Below, piece by piece: positions 25,832 to 34,499 of a stretch of 64,000 nt of DNA. Origin of the DNA: Bacteroidota bacterium (lineage in GTDB: Bacteria; Bacteroidota; Bacteroidia; JABDFU01); the NCBI GenBank assembly GCA_016183775.1, contig JACPDY010000023.1:89597-153596 (forward strand), read 5' to 3'. The position numbers and the translations under genes were made by a program. The notes under the pieces are model-generated. The model made no database searches. It had not been told where the DNA came from and saw only the letters and a list, made by a program, of their open reading frames with translations. Each line of letters starts with the position of its first letter. Within the stretch, counting starts at the first letter, position 1.

Positions 25832-26653
25832 ATGTCCAGAGGCCAGATCATAGCCATTATAGGCAGCCTCACCCTATTCGTTCTTTTACTTTTTGCTAAT
25901 ACCCGGTCCCCTAAGGTTGATAAGACTAAAGTTGCCGAAGCCAACACAGGAGAAAGTTTTGTGAGTATTGTTGATGAAGCCTCTGACAACCTTACAGGTG
26001 AGCCTAAAGCCCGTGTAAGTGAATGGAAAAAAGCTTTTGATCATGCAACCAATCCGCAGAAACTGATGTTATCGGATTCGCTCATCAAAACCTGGGATGA
26101 ATTAAAACGTCCCGACATAGCAGCTTATTATGCCGAACAGAAAGCCCTGATTGAAAGCAAACCGGAATGGTGGAACAAGGCAGGTGAACGCTATTACAAT
26201 GCAGTTCGTTTCGCGAAGAAAGATGAACACCAACTGCTCTATCAAAATGCTATACGGTGTTTTGAAAAAACGTTAAGTGAACAGCCTGGTAACCTTGACG
26301 CCAAAACAAACCTTGGAGCCTGCTACGTTGAAGGCACTTCCGACCCGATGAAAGGAATAGGACTTCTCCGTGAAGTGATCGCGAAAGATTCAACCCATGT
26401 TAACGCACAGCTGAATCTCGCCTTTTTCTCGGTTAAATCGGGTCAGTTTGAAAAGGCAATTGAACGTTTTAATAAAGTGCTTGTAATAAAGCCCGATTAC
26501 CTGGAGGCTTATCTTTTTTTAGCAGATGCTTATGAACGCACAGGTGATAAACAAAAGGCAATTGCAACACTTGAAAAATATGTAAGTCTGGTGGATGACA
26601 CAACCATTAAAAATGAAGTAAAGAATTATATCAACAAATTAAAACAAAGTTAG
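25832..26653 (+). CDS. Membrane-anchored TPR protein
   Basis: 273 aa. A single N-terminal membrane helix (QIIAIIGSLTLFVLLLFANT) is followed by a periplasmic region with three to four TPRs (AIRCFEKTLSEQPGNLDAKT, AQLNLAFFSVKSGQFEKAIE, AYLFLADAYERTGDKQKAIA). It starts 5 bp after the HU gene, so they form an operon. The function is unknown; in Bacteroidota a TPR gene often lies between HU and rng, which suggests a conserved but undefined link to RNA or nucleoid processes. Confidence 0.85.
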   Translation: MSRGQIIAIIGSLTLFVLLLFANTRSPKVDKTKVAEANTGESFVSIVDEASDNLTGEPKARVSEWKKAFDHATNPQKLMLSDSLIKTWDELKRPDIAAYYAEQKALIESKPEWWNKAGERYYNAVRFAKKDEHQLLYQNAIRCFEKTLSEQPGNLDAKTNLGACYVEGTSDPMKGIGLLREVIAKDSTHVNAQLNLAFFSVKSGQFEKAIERFNKVLVIKPDYLEAYLFLADAYERTGDKQKAIATLEKYVSLVDDTTIKNEVKNYINKLKQS

Positions 26654-26670
26654 ATCGAGGTACAACACCA

Positions 26671-26724
26671 AACTCTAAACTATAAACCTGCCTGACGGAC
26701 AGGCAAGCATTAAACTTTAAACTT
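26671..26724 (+). repeat. Word repeat with CCTGCCTG-type palindrome
   Basis: AACTCTAAACTATAAAC, then TGCCTG-acgga-CAGGCA (26689-26705, a perfect 6-bp stem), then ATTAAACTTTAAACTT. The AAACT words flank the stem on both sides. CCTGCC/GGCAGG stems also occur at 43213-43238 and 58387-58426. Confidence 0.6.
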
Positions 26725-26731
26725 ACTTATT

Positions 26732-26821
26732 ATGCCAAGCGGTAAAAAAAGAAAACGCCATAAAATGGCAACCCACAAACGCAAAAAACGTTTGAGAAAA
26801 AACAGGCACAAGAAGAAATAA
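26732..26821 (+). CDS. 29-residue highly basic protein, probable Bacteroidota-specific ribosomal protein
   Basis: ATG at 26732, TAA at 26819. The product starts MPSGKKRKRHKMATHKRKKR and ends with another Lys/Arg-rich stretch; about two thirds of residues are Lys, Arg or His. It keeps a fixed position between HU/TPR and rng. Such tiny basic proteins are usually ribosomal; I recall a Bacteroidota-specific ribosomal protein of this kind (named bL38), but the identification rests on composition and place, not a search. Too short for many gene finders. Confidence 0.7.
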   Translation: MPSGKKRKRHKMATHKRKKRLRKNRHKKK

Positions 26822-26834
26822 ACAACTGATTATA

Positions 26835-27059
26835 GCTCCGGATAATTGATTTATATGCATCAATCATCCCGGGGCTCATATAGTCACTCTGTCTTCCTGT
26901 ACCTGTTTATACTTCCCCGGGCTAGCACCATGCTTTTTGTTTTGCTATCACTTATAGTAAAGTAACTATAAGCTGCATCCGTTACATCGTAACGGATTTC
27001 TGACAAAACCATCTGTTATCTTGGGTTATTCTGTGGTACCATCCTTAACCAGGATATGG
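26835..27059 (+). promoter_or_regulatory. Structured 5' leader of rng with four stem-loops
   Basis: Stem 1: GCTCCGGATAATTGAT (26835-26850) with ATCAATCATCCCGGGGC (26859-26875), one bulge, one mismatch and one wobble. Stem 2: TTATAGT/ACTATAA (26952-26971). Stem 3: ATCCGTTAC/GTAACGGAT (26977-26997), 9 bp, 3-nt loop. Stem 4: ATCCT/AGGAT (27041-27055). No U-run follows stem 1, so it is not a clear terminator. RNase E genes elsewhere carry leader hairpins that sense the enzyme's level; the same is inferred here. Confidence 0.5.
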
Positions 27060-27091
27060 CTTGCCGCTATGTTTAACTAAACTTTAAAAAA

Positions 27092-28645
27092 TTGAACAAC
27101 GAATTAATAATACACTCAACCCCGAACGAGGTTATTATTGCCTTGCTGCGCGACAAACGACTGGTTGAGCTGAATCGCGAAAAAACCAACAATAATTTTT
27201 CCGTGGGCGACTTTTACCTGGGAAAAGTTAAAAAAGTGATGCCCGGACTTAACGCCGCATTTGTTGATGTTGGTTATGAAAAAGACGCCTTTTTACATTA
27301 TCTCGATCTTGGTCCGCAGGCGGCTTCATTAATGAAGTACACAAAACTTGCGCAAACCGGAAAGCTGAACTCTTCCGATCTTGGTAATTTCCGTAACGAG
27401 AGTGACATTCCGAAAGATGGCAAAATATCAAGCATGGTATCAACCGGACAAAACATTCTTGTTCAGATCGCCAAAGAACCCATATCAACAAAAGGTCCCC
27501 GCATCACATCCGAACTATCAATTGCCGGACGATTTTTAGTGCTGGTTCCTTTTTCAGATAAAATTTCTGTATCGCAAAAAATCACGGAGAACGAAGAGAA
27601 GAACAGGCTCAAACGGCTGATGCAGAGCATTAAACCAAAAAACTTCGGTGTGATCGTTCGTACTGTCGCTGAAAATAAAAGTGTTGCCGAACTTGATGCC
27701 GACCTGAAAGACCTCATCAACAAATGGAATACTTGCTTCGTTGAAATGAAAACGGCACAACCACCTAAAAAAGTGCTGGGTGAACTTGACCGCACTTCTG
27801 CTATTTTACGCGACATGCTCAACGCCTCATTCCAGAATATACACGTTGACGATCCGAAGATGTTTGAGGAAATAAAAAGTTATTTACGCACCATTTCACC
27901 GGAGCAGGAAAAAATAGCGAAGCTCTACAAGGGTACAGTACCGATATTCGATCATTTTGATGTTGACAAACAAATGAAAGCGTTGTTTGGCAAAACAGTT
28001 ACCATGAAAACCGGCGCTTACCTCATTGTTGAACATACCGAAGCGCTGCACGTAATTGATGTGAACAGCGGACACCGCGCGAAGTCGGGTTCATCGCAGG
28101 AACAGAACGCACTGGAAGTGAACCTCGACGCGGCTGTTGAAGTGGCCCGCCAGTTGAGGCTGCGCGATATGGGCGGAATTATTGTGGTTGACTTTATTGA
28201 TCTGCACTCAGCCGAAAACCGAAAAAAATTATTCAATAAGCTGCGCGACGAAATGCATACCGATCGCGCCAAGCACAACATACTTCCTCCCAGTAAATTT
28301 GGTTTGGTACAGATCACCCGTGAACGTGTGCGCCCTGCAACAAATGTTATTACCGTTGAAAAATGCCCTACCTGCGGTGGTACAGGTGAGATACAAGCAA
28401 GCGTATTGCTTATCGACCAGATCGAAAACAATTTACGTTATATACTTACAGAACAGAACGAAAAAGAGATCACCCTTTGTGTACACCCCTTTATTGAAGC
28501 TTATCTGACCAAAGGTCTGTTCACTTCAATTTTTGGAAAATGGAAACGCAAGTACGGCAAAAAGATGAAGATCAAGGCTGTCTCATCCTATCATTTTATG
28601 GAATACCATTTCCTTAATAAGGCGGAAGATGAGATAAAGCTGTGA
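27092..28645 (+). CDS. rng: Ribonuclease E/G family endoribonuclease
   Basis: Cleaves single-stranded RNA in mRNA decay and rRNA maturation. 517 aa, the RNase G-like length without a long degradosome tail. N-terminal S1 domain (GDFYLGKVKKVMPGLNAAFV then DVGYEKDAFLHYLDL), catalytic domain with D323 in IDVNSG and D367 in VVDFIDLHS, and the zinc-link cysteines C425 and C428 in CPTCGGTGEIQ that form the dimer interface. The start is TTG, which may hold translation down. The leader is unusually structured. Confidence 0.93.
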   Translation: MNNELIIHSTPNEVIIALLRDKRLVELNREKTNNNFSVGDFYLGKVKKVMPGLNAAFVDVGYEKDAFLHYLDLGPQAASLMKYTKLAQTGKLNSSDLGNFRNESDIPKDGKISSMVSTGQNILVQIAKEPISTKGPRITSELSIAGRFLVLVPFSDKISVSQKITENEEKNRLKRLMQSIKPKNFGVIVRTVAENKSVAELDADLKDLINKWNTCFVEMKTAQPPKKVLGELDRTSAILRDMLNASFQNIHVDDPKMFEEIKSYLRTISPEQEKIAKLYKGTVPIFDHFDVDKQMKALFGKTVTMKTGAYLIVEHTEALHVIDVNSGHRAKSGSSQEQNALEVNLDAAVEVARQLRLRDMGGIIVVDFIDLHSAENRKKLFNKLRDEMHTDRAKHNILPPSKFGLVQITRERVRPATNVITVEKCPTCGGTGEIQASVLLIDQIENNLRYILTEQNEKEITLCVHPFIEAYLTKGLFTSIFGKWKRKYGKKMKIKAVSSYHFMEYHFLNKAEDEIKL

Positions 28646-28669
28646 TGGCTGTTTTATTTACTACTCATA

Positions 28670-28819
28670 TTAATCCTGCCAGGTTATAAGCGTGTACTTT
28701 CCATTATCTTTCAGATCACGATAGCTATACCCGTAGCAAAACAAATATACATTGCCGTTTTTGGCCTTCCAGTAATGGGTGAAATAGTTAAAATCGAATC
28801 CCTCCTTTTGCAATAGCTC
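28670..28819 (-). pseudogene. Short coding fragment, probably a truncated gene end
   Basis: Minus-strand frame ELLQKEGFDFNYFTHYWKAK then NGNVYLFCYGYSYRDLKDNG and KYTLITWQD, closed by TAA at 28670. A TAA just upstream of 28819 closes the frame, and only a TTG (28813) could start it. The composition (aromatic, regular strands, F-C-Y-x-Y pattern) is protein-like rather than random, so I read it as the C-terminal remnant of a small conserved protein. Family not recognised. Confidence 0.4.
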
Positions 28820-28911
28820 CTTTTTTTATCTGAGCTTGTCCGGATAAGGTATAACGTTGTAATATATATACTTCGGTTTAATTTAATCACCTTTCGATTT
28901 TTTATAAACCT

Positions 28912-29586
28912 TCAACTCTTAATATTTGAAAAAACCAAATCTTCAAGAAACGATACAAGTTTCCTTTCATCTTTGGTTGCTCCAAAATCAGTCAGTGATG
29001 GAAGATTCTGCATATAAAATTTTTGGGAATGAGCCATTTCTATAATGGTGGATGCTATTGAGTGTGGGTATTTGTATTTCGGATTGTATTCCTTTATGAA
29101 ACTTGCAATTCTTGCACACAAATCTTTATACGGTTTAAATAGTTTTGCCTTATTGTCTTCAGTAACATGCTTAGTAAGAAATGACTTAGCGCCTTCAGCC
29201 ATGACAATTTCATTGAGAATTTTTTCATTGATGTATTCTGTTGTAATATCGTCTTCAACATGGGCAGACAATAACTGTATAGCTTTTTTAATTTTTATTT
29301 CAGGATTTTTTATATTGTTGGTTTGAAATATTAAACGATACTCCTGCCAACTCCAATACCAATCAACAATGTAAATAAGTAAACGATGTTTATTTTCAAA
29401 ATAGCGATAAATGCCTGCTTCTGTAGTAGCAATTTCTTCCGCTAACTTTTTAAATGTAAATGCTTCAAATCCAATCTTATGAATAAGGACAATGCTATGC
29501 TGTATAATTTTCCTTCCTAATTCTGTGTCTTCAGGGTTACGAAGAAACAGCTTTTCATTCATCTTAATCTTAATTGATAAGTCCAT
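28912..29586 (-). CDS. TetR-family transcriptional regulator
   Basis: 224 aa with an N-terminal TetR helix-turn-helix (ELGRKIIQHSIVLIHKIGFE then AFTFKKLAEEIATTEAGIYR and YFENKHRLLIYIVDW) and a helical ligand/dimer domain. It is divergent from sulP-carbonic anhydrase, and palindromes sit in the shared promoter region (29589-29640), so it probably represses itself and sulP. The ligand is unknown. ATG at 29586; a second ATG lies eight codons in. Confidence 0.88.
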   Translation of the reverse strand: MDLSIKIKMNEKLFLRNPEDTELGRKIIQHSIVLIHKIGFEAFTFKKLAEEIATTEAGIYRYFENKHRLLIYIVDWYWSWQEYRLIFQTNNIKNPEIKIKKAIQLLSAHVEDDITTEYINEKILNEIVMAEGAKSFLTKHVTEDNKAKLFKPYKDLCARIASFIKEYNPKYKYPHSIASTIIEMAHSQKFYMQNLPSLTDFGATKDERKLVSFLEDLVFSNIKS

Positions 29587-29588
29587 TA

Positions 29589-29611
29589 TTTGTTAATTTA
29601 TAACAAATGTA
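29589..29611 (-). promoter_or_regulatory. tetR promoter with overlapping operator-like palindrome
   Basis: On the minus strand TACATTTG (29611-29604) is an exact -7 element. TTTGTTA-attta-TAACAAA (29589-29607) is a perfect 7-bp inverted repeat that overlaps it and reaches to 3 nt before the tetR ATG, a position suited to autorepression. Confidence 0.5.
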
Positions 29612-29625
29612 AGTATATTTTTTAT

Positions 29626-29640
29626 GATAGCAATACTATC
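29626..29640. promoter_or_regulatory. Second operator-like palindrome GATAG-n5-CTATC
   Basis: A perfect 5-bp inverted repeat about 18 bp upstream of the sulP -7 element, covering the -33 region. Its sequence differs from the palindrome at tetR, so both need not bind the same protein. Confidence 0.4.
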
Positions 29641-29657
29641 TATTTAAATATTATTAC

Positions 29658-29665
29658 TACTTTTG
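29658..29665 (+). promoter_or_regulatory. -7 promoter element TACTTTTG of sulP
   Basis: An exact TAnnTTTG match, 26 nt before the sulP ATG. Confidence 0.5.
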
Positions 29666-29691
29666 TCTGAAAATATTTAAAACACATAATT

Positions 29692-31239
29692 ATGAAACAT
29701 TTATTTAAAGAACTAAAAAATGATTTACCGGCAAGCATTGTCGTGTTTTTTGTAGCACTCCCCTTATGCTTAGGCATTGCGCTTGCTTCGGGTGCTCCAT
29801 TGTTTGCAGGCATTATAGCAGGTATTACAGGTGGCATTGTAGTTGGCATGGCAAGTGGATCTCCCTTGGGGGTGAGTGGTCCCGCAGCTGGATTAGCAGT
29901 CATTGTTTTAACATCCATCGCTTCCCTGGGCGGTTCTTGGGAAGCATTTTTAACAGCTGTAGTTTTAGCAGGTATCATACAACTTATATTGGGGTATGCC
30001 AAAGCTGGCTTTATTGCCTTCTTCTTTCCTTCTTCTGTTATTAAAGGAATGCTAACAGGTATAGGTCTATTAATTATATTAAAACAAATACCTCACGCAT
30101 TGGGTTGGGATAAAGATGCAGAAGGAGATGATGCTTTTATTCAAGCCGATGGAGAAAATACATTTTCTGAAATTTTTAAGACACTTGACTATATAGCCCC
30201 GGGTGCATTGTTAATAGCAGCCATCTCGTTAGTCATACTGATTTTTGGGGACACCGTATTAACCAAAAAACATAAAATATTTGGGATGATAAACGGTCCG
30301 CTTGTAGTTGTTGTTTTTGGAATTGTGATGTTTAATTTATATCAAAACGGAGTACTTGATTTTAGTTTAAACGCAAAACAAGTTGTTGCTATACCAGTTC
30401 CAAACTCAATTGCAGATTTTTTCAGTCAGTTTACTCTACCTGATTTTTCAGCAATAACAAATTTTGAGGTCTGGAAGATAGCTATTGTATTGGCTATTGT
30501 AGCCAGTTTAGAAACGCTACTATGTGTAGAAGCTACCGACAAAATGGATCCCGATAAAAGAATTACACCCACAAATAGAGAACTAAAAGCACAAGGGCTG
30601 GGAAATGTAATTTCTGGATTAATTGGCGGGTTGCCGGTTACACAAGTAATTGTCCGCAGCTCAGCGAATATAGCTTTTGGTGGAAAAACAAAAATGTCGG
30701 CAATCCTACACGGTGTTTTCCTATTAGTAAGTGCTCTTACAATTGGAAGTGTTTTGAATATGATACCATTGGCAAGCTTAGCAGCCATTCTATTCATGGT
30801 TGGTTACAAATTAGCCAAACCAGCTTTGTTTAAACAAATGTATAAATTAGGTTGGGAGCAGTTTATTCCATTCACAGCTACCGTTGTGGCTATTTTGGTC
30901 ACCGACTTATTAAAGGGTATTACAATAGGCGTTCTTTTTGGCATCTTCTACACCTTACGCCATAGTTATCGTAATTCACATCACATGAAAGACATTGCAA
31001 TAACTGAAAAGGGGCAGGAAGTGCATCATCTTGTTTTAGCTGAAGAAGTTTCATTTTTTAATAAAGCAAGTGTTATCCAAGCTTTGGATGCAATACCTAA
31101 AAACTCAAAAGTTATTATCGACTGTTCTAAATCAAAGTCAATTGCATACGATGTGATAGAAGTAATTCAAAATTTCGAAGACAATTCCAAAACAAGAAAC
31201 ATCACCGTTGAGAAAATCAATTTTATAAAACCCACTTGA
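29692..31239 (+). CDS. SulP-family anion transporter (possible bicarbonate transporter)
   Basis: 515 aa. Begins LKNDLPASIVVFFVALPLCL then GIALASGAPLFAGIIAGITG, the SulP entry motif, followed by GSPLGVSGPAAGLAVIVLTS and about 10-12 membrane segments; a short STAS-like domain ends the protein (VIIDCSKSKSIAYDVIEVIQ). SulP proteins move sulfate, bicarbonate or other anions, often with Na+ or H+. The neighbouring beta-carbonic anhydrase points to inorganic carbon as the substrate, by context only. Codon use is more AT-rich than in the flanking housekeeping genes. Confidence 0.88.
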   Translation: MKHLFKELKNDLPASIVVFFVALPLCLGIALASGAPLFAGIIAGITGGIVVGMASGSPLGVSGPAAGLAVIVLTSIASLGGSWEAFLTAVVLAGIIQLILGYAKAGFIAFFFPSSVIKGMLTGIGLLIILKQIPHALGWDKDAEGDDAFIQADGENTFSEIFKTLDYIAPGALLIAAISLVILIFGDTVLTKKHKIFGMINGPLVVVVFGIVMFNLYQNGVLDFSLNAKQVVAIPVPNSIADFFSQFTLPDFSAITNFEVWKIAIVLAIVASLETLLCVEATDKMDPDKRITPTNRELKAQGLGNVISGLIGGLPVTQVIVRSSANIAFGGKTKMSAILHGVFLLVSALTIGSVLNMIPLASLAAILFMVGYKLAKPALFKQMYKLGWEQFIPFTATVVAILVTDLLKGITIGVLFGIFYTLRHSYRNSHHMKDIAITEKGQEVHHLVLAEEVSFFNKASVIQALDAIPKNSKVIIDCSKSKSIAYDVIEVIQNFEDNSKTRNITVEKINFIKPT

Positions 31240-31268
31240 TTTACTAACAATTAAAAAAAACAAAAAAA

Positions 31269-31940
31269 ATGAAAACATTAACTAAAGAAATGCAAACTGC
31301 CATTACACCTGCTATGGCATTAGATTTATTAAAAGAAGGCAATAAAAGATTTGTAAATAATCTTAAAATAAACCGAAACCTTTTACAACAAGCAAATGAA
31401 ACATCGGACGGACAACACCCTTTTGCGGTAATTCTTAGTTGTATTGACAGCAGAACTTCGGCAGAATTAATTTTTGACCAAGGACTTGGTGATGTGTTTA
31501 GTGTTCGTATTGCAGGGAATATTATCAATGAAGATATTTTGGGCAGTATGGAATTTGGCTGTAAAGTGGCAGGTTCAAAAATCATTCTTGTTTTGGGACA
31601 CACAAAATGCGGTGCAGTAAAAGGTGCTTGCGACCACGTAGAAATGGGTAATCTGACAGCACTACTCACCAAAATAAGACCTGCCGTTGATGAGGAACAG
31701 ACTATAACAAACAATCGCAGTTCGGGCAACGCAGAATTTGTAGAAAAAGTCGCTGCCATCAATGTAAAACGAACCGTTAAAGCCATTATGGAACGTAGTC
31801 CAATCTTAAAAGAAATGATTGAATCCGGAACAATAGGAATTGTAGGAGGAACACATGACATAACAACGGGCTTGGTAACATTTTATTCCGAAACTTTGTT
31901 TTTAAATCACCAATTGATAAATGAGAAAACCGTTGCATAA
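31269..31940 (+). CDS. Beta-class carbonic anhydrase
   Basis: Interconverts CO2 and bicarbonate. Zinc ligands are visible: C58 and D60 in LSCIDSRTSAEL, and H111 and C114 in LGHTKCGAVKGA. The DVFSVRIAGNII and MEFGCKVAGSKIILV segments fit the fold. 223 aa, standard. It starts 29 bp after sulP and overlaps the next gene by 20 bp, so the three are one operon: a likely bicarbonate import and interconversion unit. Confidence 0.93.
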   Translation: MKTLTKEMQTAITPAMALDLLKEGNKRFVNNLKINRNLLQQANETSDGQHPFAVILSCIDSRTSAELIFDQGLGDVFSVRIAGNIINEDILGSMEFGCKVAGSKIILVLGHTKCGAVKGACDHVEMGNLTALLTKIRPAVDEEQTITNNRSSGNAEFVEKVAAINVKRTVKAIMERSPILKEMIESGTIGIVGGTHDITTGLVTFYSETLFLNHQLINEKTVA

Positions 31941-32637
31941 ACGAATAAATATTTTTTGTGTTATTGTATTTTTATTGAACTATTCATCGTTTGGACAGTC
32001 GCCATCAGGCACAACCGGTAACTGGTTAATGTGCTTTAAGCAAACACGCCTGAACAATAAATGGAGCATTCATACAGAAGCACAATACCGCAGCTTTGAA
32101 ATCACTCCAAACACCGAACAAATGCTTTTACGTGGTGGCATTAATTATCATATAAACAATTCTGCTTTTACAAGTATTGGATACGCCTATGTTACAAATT
32201 ATGCTTTTGATAAAGAACAATTGTCAGGAGTTCAAGTTACAGAAAATCGAATTTGGCAACAGTTTCTTATGCGTAACAATTTAGGAAGATGTTTATTCGA
32301 ACATCGTTATCGCCTTGAACAAAGATGGATACAATCAAACAACAATAACCGATACCTTGACAGGGTAAGATATTTGCTTAGAATCACTGTACCTCTCAAT
32401 AAAAAAGAAATAGAAAAAAACACCTTGTTTCTTGGTTTTTATGATGAGATATTTATCAATCTTTCAGCCCTACCATTTGATAGAAACCGACTATACGGAG
32501 CAATGGGATATCAGTTTTTGCCAAATGCAAATATTCAAATAGGATACCTTGCTCAAACAGTAAATATTACTACAAAACAATATTTACAAGCAGCTGTTTT
32601 TTATAACATTGATTTTAGAAAAAAAAGAATGACCTGA
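31921..32637 (+). CDS. DUF2490-type outer-membrane protein
   Basis: 238 aa. Signal peptide NIFCVIVFLLNYSSFGQ, then GTTGNWLMCFKQTRLNNKWS and SIHTEAQYRSFE, a row of amphipathic strands, and R-Y-R-L-E-Q-R-W around residue 130, all as in DUF2490. These are predicted small beta-barrels, function unknown. The ATG lies inside the carbonic anhydrase gene (20-bp overlap). It could form the outer-membrane pore for the anion taken up by SulP, which is inference. Confidence 0.8.
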   Translation: MRKPLHKRINIFCVIVFLLNYSSFGQSPSGTTGNWLMCFKQTRLNNKWSIHTEAQYRSFEITPNTEQMLLRGGINYHINNSAFTSIGYAYVTNYAFDKEQLSGVQVTENRIWQQFLMRNNLGRCLFEHRYRLEQRWIQSNNNNRYLDRVRYLLRITVPLNKKEIEKNTLFLGFYDEIFINLSALPFDRNRLYGAMGYQFLPNANIQIGYLAQTVNITTKQYLQAAVFYNIDFRKKRMT

Positions 32638-32663
32638 TTTGCAAACAAAAGATACAATTAAAA

Positions 32664-33092
32664 TTGGAAAATTTTAAAAATAACAGCAAGCAAATTTTGA
32701 TTTTTGAACAAGGTGGCACCCTTTGGATGAACATTCAGAAAAAATTAGAAAGCAATGGTTATGCGGTTCATCGGGCACAAGCTCTGCTGAAAAAAAATAT
32801 TCTTGATTATGTTTCTTTCCGAAATGCTGTTCTCAGGGTGTTTGCTCTCCCAAATGAGAATGTGCCACATCTTGTTATTTGCGACACTGACACCTCACAA
32901 AAAAAAGAACTTGAAGAATTTAAAAAACAATGCAGAAAAAAGAAACTCCCAATAATTTACATTACTTCAGAAATTGATAATAAGATCATAAATGAACGAA
33001 AAAATAATGCCATTGGCATTTTTAAAAAACCATTCAACAGCGACACTATTATTGAACTTATTAACGAACACTTCATAAATACAGCCATTTAA
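32664..33092 (+). CDS. Receiver-domain-like protein
   Basis: 142 aa, TTG start, 26 bp after the DUF2490 gene. It reads like a divergent response-regulator receiver: an early beta-strand (QILIFEQGGTLWMNIQKKLE), a likely phospho-acceptor strand (HLVICDTDTSQKKELEEFK), the T/S strand (LPIIYITSEIDNK) and the K-P-F loop (GIFKKPFNSDTIIELINEHF). The acidic pocket is weak, so phosphorylation is doubtful. No output domain. It may tune the upstream transport genes or be an adaptor. Confidence 0.6.
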   Translation: MENFKNNSKQILIFEQGGTLWMNIQKKLESNGYAVHRAQALLKKNILDYVSFRNAVLRVFALPNENVPHLVICDTDTSQKKELEEFKKQCRKKKLPIIYITSEIDNKIINERKNNAIGIFKKPFNSDTIIELINEHFINTAI

Positions 33093-33104
33093 AACCAACA
33101 AACT

Positions 33105-34073
33105 ATGAACGCAATTACAAAAACAGATTTTACATTTCCGAAGCAAAAATCATTTTACAAAGGCAAAGTAAGAGATGTGTACAACATTGATGATAAATAC
33201 CTTGTAATGATTGTTAGCGACCGTATTTCAGCATTTGATGTTGTTCTTCCAAAAGGAATTCCAAACAAAGGACAAGTGCTTAATCAAATTGCAGCAAAAT
33301 TTATGGCAACCACTTCGCACATTGTTCCCAACTGGATTATAGATGTTCCCGACCCTATGGTTTCGGTTGGATATTTATGCACCCCATTCAAAGTAGAAAT
33401 GGTAGTTCGAGGGTATCTTGCCGGACACGCATGGAGAGAATACAAAGCCGGAAAACGTGAACTCTGTGGAGTAAAATTACCTGATGGATTGAAAGAAAAC
33501 GACAAGTTCCCCAAACCAATTATCACACCCACAACCAAAGAATCAGTCGGGCATGATGAAGATATTTCCAAAAACGAAATAATCAAACAAGGGCTTGTTT
33601 CCGAAAACGATTATGAGCAACTTGAAAAATACACACACGCTTTATTTGAAAGAGGAACTGACTTTGCAGCCCGCAAAGGATTGATACTTGTTGATACCAA
33701 ATATGAATTTGGAAAAAATAAAAACGGGAAAATTATGCTTATTGACGAAATACATACTCCCGATTCATCAAGATATTTTTATTCAGAAGGGTATCAAGAA
33801 CGTCACGTAAAAGGCGAATCGCAAAAACAACTCTCCAAAGAATTTGTAAGAGAATGGCTTATGGAAAATGGCTTTCAGGGAAAGGAAGGGCAACAAGTTC
33901 CTGAGATGACGGATAATGTTATAAATTCTATTTCTGAGAGATATATTGAACTCTACGAAAACATTACTGGCGATACTTTTATTAAATGTGATGTTTTGCA
34001 AGTAATAAAACGAGTGAAAGAAAATGTAACGGTATTTCTTAAAAAAGATGAATTGCTCTCAGCCAAATTATAA
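33105..34073 (+). CDS. purC: Phosphoribosylaminoimidazole-succinocarboxamide synthase
   Basis: SAICAR synthase, step 8 of purine synthesis. 322 aa. Motifs: [78 protein letters not shown] and [13 protein letters not shown]. It starts 12 bp after the receiver-like gene and is followed by a purE stump, so this end of the block once carried more purine genes. Being AT-rich like its neighbours it may have been acquired or replaced with them. Confidence 0.95.
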   Translation: MNAITKTDFTFPKQKSFYKGKVRDVYNIDDKYLVMIVSDRISAFDVVLPKGIPNKGQVLNQIAAKFMATTSHIVPNWIIDVPDPMVSVGYLCTPFKVEMVVRGYLAGHAWREYKAGKRELCGVKLPDGLKENDKFPKPIITPTTKESVGHDEDISKNEIIKQGLVSENDYEQLEKYTHALFERGTDFAARKGLILVDTKYEFGKNKNGKIMLIDEIHTPDSSRYFYSEGYQERHVKGESQKQLSKEFVREWLMENGFQGKEGQQVPEMTDNVINSISERYIELYENITGDTFIKCDVLQVIKRVKENVTVFLKKDELLSAKL

Positions 34074-34148
34074 TATAAATCATCAAACAAGCCATTTTCA
34101 AGTATGCACCTAACTAAATATAAATTCACTATTTAAAAACCTAAAATC

Positions 34149-34235
34149 ATGAAACCACTTGTAAGTATCATTATGGGAAGTACATCTGACATGCCCGTTA
34201 TTAATATCAAAACACTACTGAAAAGACATAAATGA
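34149..34235 (+). pseudogene. purE: purE 5' stump
   Basis: The frame MKPLVSIIMGSTSDMPV is the N-terminus of the PurE mutase (V-S-I-I-M-G-S-x-S-D-M-P-V). After codon 17 it changes to unrelated residues (INIKTLLKRHK) and stops at 34233-34235. The active-site region SAHRTP is absent in all frames downstream. Therefore the gene is broken at about 34199, probably by deletion or recombination. A working purE must lie elsewhere in the genome. Confidence 0.75.
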
Positions 34236-34316
34236 TTACGAAGGTAAATAAGATAAAAGATTTGGGCATCTTCAAGAATAGCTGCAAACCGTTAGAACCA
34301 ATTTTAAAACCAATAA

Positions 34317-34499
34317 ATTGACACGCAACTCTTCATCTCGATAGTTTCTCTCACCTTAACGATTGGGTTCACTTCCTGCAATGAGCAGGTGAAGACTAAC
34401 GCACCTAAAGACACCCACCTAAAACTAAACCCAGAGGGGAGAGCCAGAAAAAAATGGACACCCAAAAAATCACCTTTCCACAGAATTTCCTCTTCATAA
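34317..34499 (+). pseudogene. Possible decayed lipoprotein gene
   Basis: An open frame after a TAA reads DTQLFISIVSLTLTIGFTSC then NEQVKTNAPKDTHLKLN and a basic tail to TAA at 34497-34499. FTSC preceded by a hydrophobic stretch is a lipobox, but there is no ATG, GTG or TTG in frame before it. I read it as debris of a lipoprotein gene whose start was lost. The rest of the 34236-34537 spacer shows nothing else I can support. Confidence 0.35.
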
